Of a stretch of 64,000 bases of DNA, positions 36,184 to 43,956 are shown piece after piece. This DNA is from an uncultured Clostridia bacterium (GTDB taxonomy: Bacteria > Bacillota > Clostridia > Christensenellales > Borkfalkiaceae). The translations under genes and the position numbers were made by a program. The notes beneath the pieces were generated by a model. The model was not told where the DNA came from. It ran no database searches and saw only the letters and a list, made by a program, of their open reading frames with translations. Location: NCBI GenBank assembly GCA_944367565.1, contig CALVWR010000003.1, forward strand, positions 1 to 64,000, given 5' to 3'. Each line of letters begins with the position of its first letter. The first letter of the stretch is position 1.

Positions 36184-36459
36184 ATGGCGAAAACGGATGC
36201 AAATGTTCCGGTAAACGAAGCGGAAGCTGCGGCGAAACCGGCAAAAAAGAGCAAACCTGCGAATAAAAAACCCAACATTTTCAAACGGTTCGGAAAGAAA
36301 TGCAAGGAAGTATTCGCAGAACTGAAGAAAGTTACGTGGCCATCTTTCGGCAAAGTGGTCAAGCATACGGGCGTAGTGCTTGCGGTGGTGGCGATTTTCC
36401 TCGTTGTATTCATGGTGATCGACTGGGGTTTGTCCGCATTGTTGCAACTTCTCGGTTAA
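36184..36459 (+). CDS. secE: Preprotein translocase subunit SecE
   Basis: 91 residues. A lysine/alanine-rich cytoplasmic N terminus precedes the amphipathic SecE helix (ELKKVTWPSFGKVVKHT, about 46-62) and one membrane segment (about 63-88). SecE clamps SecY in the translocon. The extended N terminus is longer than in Bacillus (about 60 residues). AAGGAG precedes the ATG. Confidence 0.93.
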   Translation: MAKTDANVPVNEAEAAAKPAKKSKPANKKPNIFKRFGKKCKEVFAELKKVTWPSFGKVVKHTGVVLAVVAIFLVVFMVIDWGLSALLQLLG

Positions 36460-36469
36460 GGAGCGCGCT

Positions 36470-37027
36470 ATGGCTGAAGAACAGGCGAAATGGTATGTAA
36501 TTCACACGTACTCGGGATACGAGGCGATGGTGAAAGACAATCTGGAAAAGCTGATCGAAAACAATAATCTGCAAGATCACATCACGGATATACAGATCCC
36601 CACGGAAGAGACGCTGGAAGAGAAGGCGAACGGCAAGAAAAAGCTGGTGGAGCGGAAAAAATTTCCCTGCTATGTGTTTCTGAAGATGATCTATTCGAAC
36701 GACATCTGGTATCTTGTGACGAATACGCGCGGCGTGACGGGATTTGTCGGTCCGCAGGGCAGACCGCTGCCGCTGACGGAAGAGGAAATTGCGCGGTTAG
36801 GCATTGAAAAGGTCGCGGTAAACATCGATTATGCGGTGGGAGATACGGTACAGGTGATCTCCGGACCGTTGGAATCGTTTACCGGCGTGATCGTCGAACT
36901 CAACGAATCGTTGCAGAAAGCGAAAGTCAACGTGACGATGTTCGGAAGAACCACGGAAGTGGATCTCGATTTCGTGCAGATCAAGAAAGTGAATGTGGAA
37001 AAGGCGGAAGAAGAAAGTCTTTCGTAA
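36470..37027 (+). CDS. nusG: Transcription elongation/antitermination factor NusG
   Basis: 185 residues. The NGN domain (WYVIHTYSGYEAMVKDNLEK, with CYVFLKM near 62) binds RNA polymerase. The C-terminal KOW domain (GDTVQVISGPLESFTGVI, about 124-141) contacts Rho or S10. It lies 10 bases after secE. A small hairpin at 37047-37062 (GTCCGC/GCGGAC) sits in the gap to rplK. Confidence 0.95.
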   Translation: MAEEQAKWYVIHTYSGYEAMVKDNLEKLIENNNLQDHITDIQIPTEETLEEKANGKKKLVERKKFPCYVFLKMIYSNDIWYLVTNTRGVTGFVGPQGRPLPLTEEEIARLGIEKVAVNIDYAVGDTVQVISGPLESFTGVIVELNESLQKAKVNVTMFGRTTEVDLDFVQIKKVNVEKAEEESLS

Positions 37028-37076
37028 AAAGGAGCAGGCATCGTCTGTCCGCAAATGCGGACGAGGCGCTTGAATA

Positions 37077-37120
37077 AGTGGGAGTTGCGTAAATTTAGGC
37101 TGCGCGACGACGGCACCACA
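37077..37120 (+). ncRNA. Putative ribosomal protein L1-binding leader before rplK
   Basis: GTGGGAG (37078-37084) and GCACCAC (37113-37119) flank an inner stem, GTTGCG with CGCGAC (37084-37089, 37103-37108). 23S rRNA uses GGUGGGAG opposite an AxxACCACC strand at the L1 site, so this looks like a mimic used for feedback by L1. The ribosome site of rplK follows at once. Mimicry is judged by eye. Confidence 0.6.
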
Positions 37121-37137
37121 AGATGGAGGAACATAAA

Positions 37138-37563
37138 ATGGCTAAGAAAGTAACAGCGGTTGTAAAATTGCAGTTGCCGGCAGGCAAGGCAACGCCGGGT
37201 CCCCCGGTAGGATCCACGCTCGGACCGCACGGGATCAATATACCGGGATTTACGAAGGAATTCAATGCGAAGACGCAGGATCAGGCAGGACTGATCATTC
37301 CTGTCGTGATGACGATTTATCAGGATCGTTCGTTCACGTTCGTTCTGAAAACGCCTCCCGCACCGGTACTGATCAAGAAGGCGTGCGGCATCGAGAGCGG
37401 CAGCGCGAAACCCAACAAGGATAAAGTTGCGAAAATCACCAGAGCACAGGTTGAGGAAATCGCCAAACAGAAGATGGCGGATCTCAATGCGAACACACTC
37501 GAAGCGGCGGCGAGCATGATTGCCGGCACGGCGAGAAGCATGGGCGTTCAGGTGGTCGACTGA
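37138..37563 (+). CDS. rplK: 50S ribosomal protein L11
   Basis: 141 residues, normal length. [20 protein letters not shown] (about 8-27) and [12 protein letters not shown] are the conserved N-terminal block, and the C-terminal rRNA-binding domain ends [17 protein letters not shown] lies before the ATG at 37138. Confidence 0.96.
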   Translation: MAKKVTAVVKLQLPAGKATPGPPVGSTLGPHGINIPGFTKEFNAKTQDQAGLIIPVVMTIYQDRSFTFVLKTPPAPVLIKKACGIESGSAKPNKDKVAKITRAQVEEIAKQKMADLNANTLEAAASMIAGTARSMGVQVVD

Positions 37564-37575
37564 GTTCATAAGGGC

Positions 37576-37605
37576 AGGTGGGAGAGAGTATCTCGTTAGC
37601 ACCAC
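37576..37605 (+). ncRNA. Second putative L1-binding leader, before rplA
   Basis: GGTGGGAG (37577-37584), a short GAGA/TCTC stem and GTTAGCACCAC (37595-37605) repeat the layout seen before rplK, including the shared decamer GCACCACAAG. AAGGAGG of rplA follows directly, so L1 binding would block its own translation. Confidence 0.62.
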
Positions 37606-37620
37606 AAGGAGGTAAAAAGA

Positions 37621-38307
37621 ATGAAACACGGTAAACAGTATAAAGAAAGCGCAAAGCTGATAGAGAAGACCAGGCTTTACGAAGCGGGCGAGGCTGTGGA
37701 AGCGGTCCTTGCGACGGCGAAAGCGAAGTTTGACGAAACGGTGGAACTGCACGTAAGGCTCGGCGTGGATCCGAAACAGGCGGATCAGCAGGTCCGCGGC
37801 GTATTGGTTCTGCCGAACGGAACCGGTAAAACGGTGAGAGTTCTCGTTCTTGCGAAGGGCGAGAAAGCCGACCAGGCAAAGGCGGCGGGAGCGGACTATG
37901 TCGGAGCGGAAGAGCTGGTGCAGAAGATCCAGACGGAAAACTGGTTTGACTTCGACGTAATCATCACCACGCCCGATATGATGGGCGTCGTAGGGCGGAT
38001 CGGTAAGATCCTCGGACCGAAAGGGTTGATGCCGAACCCGAAGAGCGGTACGGTGACCATGGACGTTGTCAAAGCCATCAACGATACGAAAGCCGGTAAG
38101 GTGGAGTACAGACTCGATAAGAGCGCCATCATCCACTGCCCGATCGGGAAGAAGAGCTTCGGAAAGGAAAAACTTCTGGAAAACTACGAAGCGCTGATCG
38201 ACGCGATCGTGAAGGCGAAGCCGGCCGCGGCGAAAGGACAGTATCTGAAGAGCATCACGCTTGCCAGCACGATGGGTCCCGGCGTAAAAGTAGCGGCGAA
38301 AAATTAA
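37621..38307 (+). CDS. rplA: 50S ribosomal protein L1
   Basis: 228 residues. The conserved [16 protein letters not shown] (about 130-145) and the C-terminal [17 protein letters not shown] are present. L1 forms the stalk at the ribosomal E site and represses its operon through leader mimics, two of which seem to lie upstream. AAGGAGG is well placed before the ATG. Confidence 0.96.
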   Translation: MKHGKQYKESAKLIEKTRLYEAGEAVEAVLATAKAKFDETVELHVRLGVDPKQADQQVRGVLVLPNGTGKTVRVLVLAKGEKADQAKAAGADYVGAEELVQKIQTENWFDFDVIITTPDMMGVVGRIGKILGPKGLMPNPKSGTVTMDVVKAINDTKAGKVEYRLDKSAIIHCPIGKKSFGKEKLLENYEALIDAIVKAKPAAAKGQYLKSITLASTMGPGVKVAAKN

Positions 38308-38322
38308 AGTGCGTCAAAACGG

Positions 38323-38351
38323 TTGACAAAACCGACGGAATCGGTTACAAT
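38323..38351 (+). promoter_or_regulatory. Promoter of rplJ-rplL
   Basis: TTGACA (38323-38328), 17-bp spacer, TACAAT (38346-38351). Confidence 0.8.
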
Positions 38352-38364
38352 GTCAAACGGAAAA

Positions 38365-38420
38365 CGAAATCACCGAAGACAGCAGGTGTTAACTGTGCAG
38401 ACAGACCTGCCGAGGTAACG
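38365..38420 (+). ncRNA. L10 leader RNA
   Basis: CCGAAGACAGCAGGTG and, on the far side of the hairpin, CCTGCCGAGGTAA match the conserved core of the bacterial L10 leader, the site bound by the L10(L12)4 complex. It lies between the rplJ promoter and an intrinsic terminator. Confidence 0.85.
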
Positions 38421-38445
38421 ATAGATCAAGAAAGTTCTATTATCG

Positions 38446-38487
38446 GGCTTTCGCATCGTTGCCGCGGTGCGAAAGCCTTTTGTTTTC
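38446..38487 (+). terminator. Attenuator of rplJ-rplL
   Basis: GGCTTTCGCA (38446-38455) pairs with TGCGAAAGCC (38468-38477), then TTTTGTTTT. It lies before the rplJ start, so excess L10 would trigger early termination. Confidence 0.8.
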
Positions 38488-38513
38488 GGAATCAGGAAAG
38501 GAGGTAAAGACAA

Positions 38514-39014
38514 GTGTCGGCAAATCTGGAACTTAAAAAACAGGTCGTGGATGAAATTTCCGAAAAAATCAAATCCGCGAAGTCGGTAGTTCTCGTCGCA
38601 TATACGGGATTGTCGGTCGCGGAAGACACCGAACTGCGTCACGAATTCAGAAAGCAGAACGTCGATTATAAGGTGTATAAAAACACGCTGATCAAAAAGG
38701 CGTTCGACGCGATGAACGTGAAGGACTTCGACGCGGATCTCAACGGTCCCACGGCTGTGGCGTTTGCGCCGGATGAAACCAGCGCATGTAAAATCATCGT
38801 CGACGCGGCGAAAAAGTATACCGACAAAATCGCCATGAAAAGCGGTTATGTGGACGGAGCGTACGTCGATAAGAACGGGCTTTCCGCTCTGGCGGCAATC
38901 CCCTCGAAACCCGAGCTTTATTCGATGTTGGCAGGTACGCTGTCCGGCTTCGTGAGAAGTCTCGCCGTAGCGCTGAATGCGGTAGCGGAAAAGAAAGCGG
39001 AAAATCCCGCGTAA
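38514..39014 (+). CDS. rplJ: 50S ribosomal protein L10
   Basis: 166 residues with a GTG start after AGGAAAGGAGG. The N-terminal rRNA-binding part (KKQVVDEISEKIKSAKSVVLV...YTGLSV, YKVYKNTLIKKAF) is typical. The C-terminal helix carries the L7/L12 dimers. It is controlled by the leader and attenuator upstream. Confidence 0.95.
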   Translation: MSANLELKKQVVDEISEKIKSAKSVVLVAYTGLSVAEDTELRHEFRKQNVDYKVYKNTLIKKAFDAMNVKDFDADLNGPTAVAFAPDETSACKIIVDAAKKYTDKIAMKSGYVDGAYVDKNGLSALAAIPSKPELYSMLAGTLSGFVRSLAVALNAVAEKKAENPA

Positions 39015-39045
39015 AAAACAAATATAAATCAAGGAGAAAAGAAAA

Positions 39046-39414
39046 ATGGCTGATATTGCAAAAATGATCGAAGAAATCAAAACCATGACGGTGATGGAAC
39101 TCAACAGTCTCGTCAAGGCGATCGAAGAAGAATTCGGCGTAAGCGCGGCTGCTCCGGTAGCGGTTGTGGGCGCTGCGCCTGCGGCTGCGGAAGCGGTGGA
39201 AGAAAAGACGGAATTCAAGGTGTCCTTGAAAGACGCCGGCGGCAACAAGATCGCGGCGATCAAAGCGGTGCGTGAATTCACCGGTCTCGGACTCGTGGAA
39301 GCGAAAGCGCTCGTGGAGAAACTCGGCGTGATCAAGGAAAACGCCACCAAGGAAGAAGCGGACAAGATCGTGGCGGCTTTCAAAGAGATCGGCGCTACGG
39401 CGGTTGCGGAATAA
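39046..39414 (+). CDS. rplL: 50S ribosomal protein L7/L12
   Basis: 122 residues. The N-terminal dimer helix is joined by an Ala-rich hinge (about 33-55) to the C-terminal domain with [20 protein letters not shown] and [17 protein letters not shown], which recruits translation factors. Unusually, rpoB and rpoC do not follow; a terminator and a lipoprotein gene do. Confidence 0.96.
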   Translation: MADIAKMIEEIKTMTVMELNSLVKAIEEEFGVSAAAPVAVVGAAPAAAEAVEEKTEFKVSLKDAGGNKIAAIKAVREFTGLGLVEAKALVEKLGVIKENATKEEADKIVAAFKEIGATAVAE

Positions 39415-39475
39415 TTTCGGCAGGACGGAGAAACTTTCTGCGGCAGCGGGTTTTTTCTCAATTTGCGAAAAAAGG

Positions 39476-39508
39476 AAAGCGGGGTGGAGAATACTCCGCT
39501 TTTTTTGC
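39476..39508 (+). terminator. Terminator after rplL
   Basis: AAAGC and GGAG pair with CTCC and GCTTT (one-sided bulge), followed by a T run. Confidence 0.75.
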
Positions 39509-39526
39509 TTATTCTGCGCAAAAAAA

Positions 39527-39555
39527 TTGACAAAACCTCGATTTCTTAGTAAAAT
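39527..39555 (+). promoter_or_regulatory. Promoter of the cyclophilin-like lipoprotein gene
   Basis: TTGACA (39527-39532), 17-bp spacer, TAAAAT (39550-39555). Confidence 0.75.
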
Positions 39556-39612
39556 AAAGAAAGAACCATATCGGGAAATCATGCCGAACAAGTCGGCTTA
39601 CGGAGTGAATGA

Positions 39613-40455
39613 ATGAAAAAAGTAATTATCGGGATTCTGACGTTTGTCCTTGCTTTTGCAACGCTTTTCACCATGACGGCGTGCGACAAAATCGTGAAGT
39701 TGGAAATATCCCTTTCGGTTTATAATGCAGACGCATCGACGTCGGAAGAAAAAACCATTACCTTTGATATGTATGAAAATCTCGCTTCCGATGCGGTGAA
39801 CGCCGTGCGCGACGCGGTCAACGGCGGCGCATATGACGATTGCGTATTCTATGTGCAGTCGAAAGACAGAGGCGTCACCATTTCCGACCAGTTGATGTTC
39901 GGCGGACTGAAAAAGAGCGGCAACAGCTATGTGAAGGTGGAACAGGCGTCTGTTCCCGGCGCGGAATTTCTTAAAAACGGCATAGAAGGCAGCAATCTTA
40001 AGAACGTAAAGGGGTATCTCGGGCTCTGGAGAGGTTGGGATTCCTGGAAGGGGTATTCCACGTCGGGATTTGAACGCTCTTATGCGACGGTCTTTATGCC
40101 TACGGTGGACAGTATTTCTTCTTACGACGGAAATTTCTGCGTGTTTGCGAAATACTCCACGGAGGACGATCTCGCCGTGATCGAAAGCGTGATCGCACTT
40201 CTGAGCAATGCGGACAATTATACGGAATATACTTGTTATTATTCCGCGAATGCCGACGGAACGCTGAAGCTCGACGCGCAGAACGAACCGATCTGGAACA
40301 TCGTGCTGACGGAGAATTTTGACGAAGCGGAGAACGTATACGACAGCGCGGAGGACGACGGAAACGCCGATCCCGTCGATACGCAGTACGATTCTTACAC
40401 GGTAAAGATTCTCAACGCAAACAGATTGAGTATTACCGGGATCAAAATCAAATAA
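39613..40455 (+). CDS. Lipoprotein with degenerate cyclophilin-like domain
   Basis: 280 residues. The signal ends in TMTAC (lipidated Cys about 24). The rest follows the order of a cyclophilin: ITFDMYENLASDAVNAVRDAV then GGAYDDCVFYV, later GYLGLWRGWDSWKGYSTSGFE, and YDGNFCVFAKYSTEDDLAVIESV. The usual catalytic motifs (FHR, QxxxxS) are not recognisable, so prolyl isomerase activity is doubtful. Possible roles are an extracytoplasmic chaperone or a binding protein. GGAG precedes the ATG. Confidence 0.5.
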   Translation: MKKVIIGILTFVLAFATLFTMTACDKIVKLEISLSVYNADASTSEEKTITFDMYENLASDAVNAVRDAVNGGAYDDCVFYVQSKDRGVTISDQLMFGGLKKSGNSYVKVEQASVPGAEFLKNGIEGSNLKNVKGYLGLWRGWDSWKGYSTSGFERSYATVFMPTVDSISSYDGNFCVFAKYSTEDDLAVIESVIALLSNADNYTEYTCYYSANADGTLKLDAQNEPIWNIVLTENFDEAENVYDSAEDDGNADPVDTQYDSYTVKILNANRLSITGIKIK

Positions 40456-40492
40456 AACAGCGGATTTGAAATGAAATAAAAAGACAGCTTGA

Positions 40493-40536
40493 AATACGCC
40501 GCCGGCGGCATCGTACGATGCCGCCGGCGGCGTATT
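40493..40536. terminator. 44-bp perfect palindrome between convergent genes
   Basis: A perfect 22-bp inverted repeat with no spacer and a very GC-rich core (GCCGCCGGCGGC), centred at 40514/40515. It is probably a bidirectional terminator, though T tracts are short on both sides. Confidence 0.6.
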
Positions 40537-40624
40537 ATATTTTCCGGCGATTCCGTATTTCCGAAATCGCAAGATTGTTTATTGAATGTGCGGATTTGTT
40601 TATAAATCGACGGCAGAAACGGCG

Positions 40625-41323
40625 TTATTGATCGCCGCGCGTCCCGATGAAAAGGTCGCAGATCTCCGCACAGGTCAGATTCGTTGCGCCCGGAACGGCG
40701 GCGAGGCGCGCAAAGACTCGTTCCGCCCGATTCCAGCCGTCGTCGAAGTCCAGTTCAAACGAATGTCCCCAGACCAGGAGCAGGCAGTCCGTCTGCGATC
40801 GCTCGAATTCGTCCAGCAGGGAGGGCAGGCGTTCGCTCAGAATATGCGCGGAAGGATTCCATGCGAGAAAATCGTCGGGAAAGGCAAGGCTATTGCAGTC
40901 CGCCGCGGTGCGCGCATAGCGTACGGAAGTATAGTTTTTCAGCGTTTCCACGGCAAGTCTGTCATAATTTTCCCCGCCCCACGCGTATGCCAATCCCCGC
41001 ACGGAACGTCTGAACAGGTCGCTTAAGCGCATATAGTCGGGAACGACTTCTTCGACGATATCCTTTGGGGGAAGAAGCTTCAGACAGCTGTGCGTACGCG
41101 TATGCGCCGCAACTTCGAAATCGCGATAAAGTGCAACGGCGCGCTCTTCGGAAAGTCGGGTATGGACGACGTGATGACCGTTCATGTCGAAGGAATACGA
41201 AGTCCCGAACATGGCGGAATTCAAGTTAAAAGTTGCGCAAAGCCGGTATTTTTTCAAAAGGGAAACGAGTTTTTCATCCTGCACCGTTCCGTCGTCAAAG
41301 CTGAAAGCAAAAATCTTTTTCAT
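40625..41323 (-). CDS. Polysaccharide deacetylase-family protein
   Basis: 232 residues. NodB-type motifs are visible: FSFDDGTVQD with the Asp pair (about 7-16), AAHTRTHS with the two metal His (about 70-77), and a late LLVWGHSFELDF His motif. There is no signal peptide, so it is cytoplasmic or acts on a soluble N-acyl sugar or amide. AGAGG precedes the ATG. It lies 41 bases after the YugP-type gene on the same strand and may share its transcript. Confidence 0.8.
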   Translation of the reverse strand: MKKIFAFSFDDGTVQDEKLVSLLKKYRLCATFNLNSAMFGTSYSFDMNGHHVVHTRLSEERAVALYRDFEVAAHTRTHSCLKLLPPKDIVEEVVPDYMRLSDLFRRSVRGLAYAWGGENYDRLAVETLKNYTSVRYARTAADCNSLAFPDDFLAWNPSAHILSERLPSLLDEFERSQTDCLLLVWGHSFELDFDDGWNRAERVFARLAAVPGATNLTCAEICDLFIGTRGDQ

Positions 41324-41364
41324 ATGTTCGCCTCTGCAATATTTCCGTAAAAAATTCCGATGGC

Positions 41365-42084
41365 TCAGTTTCTTCTTCGGAATTGAGAAATGATGAGAAG
41401 AAACCGCAGGAAATACAGCAGGGAAACGGCAAGCCCGGCAAAATAAGTCAACGCCGCGGCATTCAGCACTTTCCGTGCTTTTTTGATCTCCTGCGCATTG
41501 AGCACTCCCGTTTCGGCAAGCATTTTTCTTGCGCGACGGGAAGCGTCGATCTCCACCGGTATGGTGATCAGGGAAAAAAGCGTGGCGAGGGAATAGCAAA
41601 TGATTCCGAGGGAAATAAAGATCGATCCGACGGTGGCGGAAGAAGCGATGAGCCATTCCAGAAGGAGCCCGATGATGACGAGAGGGATGGCAATATATGT
41701 TCCCACGTTCACGACGGGAACGATGACGGAACGCAATTTCAGCAAAAAAAAGCCCTCTTCGTGTTGTACGGCGTGTCCCACTTCGTGCGCCGCCACGCCG
41801 AGCGCGGCGAGGGAAGTGGAGGAATAGGTCGATTCGGAAAGAGACAATACGCCGGTCTGCGGATTGTAATTATCGCTGAGCTTGCCCGCCGTCTGCTGTA
41901 CAACGACGTTGCAACCGTATTTTTCCAGCATCATTCTGGACATATCGCTTGCGGTCCAGTCGGATTCGGACGGAACTTTGTCGTATTTCGCAAAGACCGT
42001 GCTGACGCGGATCTGCGCCCATATGGCGAACAGAATTCCGGGAACGACGATGATATAACCGTACCAATAATAGTAAAAGAACAC
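41365..42084 (-). CDS. YugP-type membrane zinc metallopeptidase
   Basis: 239 residues with a GTG start behind GGAGG. An N-terminal membrane helix is followed by the zinc motif HEVGHAVQHEEG (about 101-112), and two or three further helices (about 120-165 and 205-230) complete the fold. The family (Zn_peptidase_2) is common in Firmicutes; substrates are unknown, and membrane-protein quality control is a guess. Confidence 0.88.
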   Translation of the reverse strand: MFFYYYWYGYIIVVPGILFAIWAQIRVSTVFAKYDKVPSESDWTASDMSRMMLEKYGCNVVVQQTAGKLSDNYNPQTGVLSLSESTYSSTSLAALGVAAHEVGHAVQHEEGFFLLKLRSVIVPVVNVGTYIAIPLVIIGLLLEWLIASSATVGSIFISLGIICYSLATLFSLITIPVEIDASRRARKMLAETGVLNAQEIKKARKVLNAAALTYFAGLAVSLLYFLRFLLIISQFRRRN

Positions 42085-42108
42085 AGGATTTCCTCCTTAC
42101 ACGGTTTT

Positions 42109-42137
42109 ATTGTAGCACAAAAAGAATGTGTTCACAA
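42109..42137 (-). promoter_or_regulatory. Promoter of the YugP-type gene
   Basis: On the minus strand TTGTGA (42132-42137), 17-bp spacer, TACAAT (42109-42114). Confidence 0.6.
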
Positions 42138-42157
42138 GTTATATTACCTCATTCGGA

Positions 42158-43063
42158 TTAAATTAAAGTTAAATTTACGATTTTTCCGTTCAGAATTTCG
42201 CATTTCAAAGATTTCGTGCGGTAAATGTTTTCCTTTACGGGGTAGAGAAGGGCGGGAAGAATATCGTTTTCGCGTCTCGGCGGCGGAAAGACTCCCGAAT
42301 AATTACCGAGATAATCGCGAAGAAAACGGGCGTTCGGCAAAAGATCGGGCGCAAGAAAGGGGGCGAGATCATCGCCCGCAAGCACCGCTTCCGCAAAGGC
42401 GTAAGGCAGAATTTCGTCGCAGAGCGGATGCTTTACGACGGACGGCGTCGTTTCCGCACGGCGCGGACGGAACGAATCCCCTTCATATTCCCATTCCGTA
42501 CGAATCAGGCGCGGCGTTCCGCCGAGGACGGTTTCCGTAACAAAATCCCCGTCGAAAAAATAGCTTTCCGCAGGTTTGTCGAAAACCGTCCGCAGATCTT
42601 CGCCGGATAGGCAGATCAACCGTTTTTTTTCGGTATATGCGTAGAAAAAACGGTGCGATGAAAGATAAAATTCACCGATCGCGTCGATCTTTTCTTTCAG
42701 GGAAAGAATACGGTAGTTTCCCGGGATTTCGACGGAAAATTTATAACAGCCGTCGCTGAACGCCGTCAAAAGCGCGTCCTGCAGTTTTTTCTGATCCAGC
42801 ACTGCGAACCCGACGGGATTTGCGCTTTTTTCAAATTGAAGCGCCGCCCCGTTCTTCATGAGCACTTTGACCACGTCCGGCGAACTCAGAGAGAAGAACC
42901 TTTCGTCCGGGACGAACGCGCGCACGGGGGAACCGTCAAGCGGAAGCAGTTCCACAAGACGGTTATTTTCCACGCGCAGATCGCATCGACGCACGTTTTT
43001 AAAAAGCATATTTCTTTCCGCTCTGAGCGCAAAGGGAAATTCGGCAAAAATGTAAAGATTCAT
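42158..43063 (-). CDS. Protein of unknown function, 301 residues
   Basis: I do not recognise a family. The protein is soluble, without signal peptide, membrane helix or Cys-rich motif, and has balanced codon use like its neighbours. It alternates short strands (FKNVRRCDLRVENNRLVELL, NLTLI end) suggesting a beta-rich N terminus; YFFDGDFVTETVLGG lies in the middle. No Shine-Dalgarno is obvious before the ATG, and a TTGACA about 40 bases upstream suggests a very short leader. It is divergent from the gene at 43133. Confidence 0.6.
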   Translation of the reverse strand: MNLYIFAEFPFALRAERNMLFKNVRRCDLRVENNRLVELLPLDGSPVRAFVPDERFFSLSSPDVVKVLMKNGAALQFEKSANPVGFAVLDQKKLQDALLTAFSDGCYKFSVEIPGNYRILSLKEKIDAIGEFYLSSHRFFYAYTEKKRLICLSGEDLRTVFDKPAESYFFDGDFVTETVLGGTPRLIRTEWEYEGDSFRPRRAETTPSVVKHPLCDEILPYAFAEAVLAGDDLAPFLAPDLLPNARFLRDYLGNYSGVFPPPRRENDILPALLYPVKENIYRTKSLKCEILNGKIVNLTLI

Positions 43064-43132
43064 AAATTATTTAAGTATATGTATAGAACAAAAAAAATAT
43101 GTCAATCATCGAAGCGTAAGGAGGTGATCGTT

Positions 43133-43825
43133 ATGGATAAAATTTACGGTTTCAGGCAGAAAGATATCGAGCAATTGATCGAACGTCTTGAAAACAGAAA
43201 AGGCAGACCTTTAAGCCGCGTGTTTGAAGAGTTTGCAAACGAAACGGGGAAAAGCAAAGGCACGGTGCGCAATATGTATTATGCGCTGGCACGCAAAAGC
43301 AGGGAAGATGAAAACTTCACCGAAAAATATCTGGCCGGAAAGCCCATAACCGTGCAGAAAATTTCGGAATTTGCGGAAAGCGAGGAGAGGGAACTTGTCA
43401 AACGCGTCCTGCTCGGAAGAAAGGAAGGAAAATCCGCGCGGCGCATCATCCGCGAACTGGCGGACGGGGATGAAAAGAAAGCGCTGCGGTTTCAGAACAA
43501 GTATCGCAACGTGCTGAAACGCAATCAGCCGCTTTTGGGCGAACTTTCGGAGGAGATCCGCGCGGAAAGCGGCGTTTCTCCGGAAACGATTGGGATCCGA
43601 AGCAATACGAAAATCGTTTCCGACGTGATGCTCCGCCGTTTACAAAACGAGATCAACGCGCTGATCGAACGGATTTCCGGCAAACTGAAAAGGGAAAACG
43701 CCTGTCTGCGCAGTCGGCTGGGAGAACTGGAAGTGGAAAACATGAGATTGCGCAATATTTTATACGGAGAAGGCAAAGCCGCCCGTTATTTTACCAAGAA
43801 CGAAGAGGAAAAATTGATGCATTGA
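43133..43825 (+). CDS. Putative HTH-containing protein with C-terminal coiled coil
   Basis: 230 residues. The N-terminal part (GFRQKDIEQLIERLENRKGR, then ETGKSKGTVRNMYYALARKS, about 1-60) looks like a helix-turn-helix. A second helical domain repeats the idea (LLGRKEGKSARRIIRELADG and ALRFQNKYRNVLKRN), and residues 165-210 form a coiled coil. The ribosome site AAGGAGGTGATC is a perfect match to 16S rRNA, implying high expression. From memory, similar proteins occur in gut Clostridia without assigned role; sporulation or chromosome binding are guesses. Confidence 0.65.
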   Translation: MDKIYGFRQKDIEQLIERLENRKGRPLSRVFEEFANETGKSKGTVRNMYYALARKSREDENFTEKYLAGKPITVQKISEFAESEERELVKRVLLGRKEGKSARRIIRELADGDEKKALRFQNKYRNVLKRNQPLLGELSEEIRAESGVSPETIGIRSNTKIVSDVMLRRLQNEINALIERISGKLKRENACLRSRLGELEVENMRLRNILYGEGKAARYFTKNEEEKLMH

Positions 43826-43870
43826 CGGCGTAACGGACAAAGGATGCGTTTTTTCCTTTGCGTATAACAG

Positions 43871-43899
43871 TTGACAAAAAACCTCTGTTTATGTAAAAT
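43871..43899 (+). promoter_or_regulatory. Promoter of the SPT-like gene
   Basis: TTGACA (43871-43876), 17-bp spacer, TAAAAT (43894-43899). Confidence 0.75.
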
Positions 43900-43956
43900 A
43901 AATTCGTTCGTGTTTTTTTATAAAACAGGAAACTCGGAAATAAGGCAGAGGAAAAT

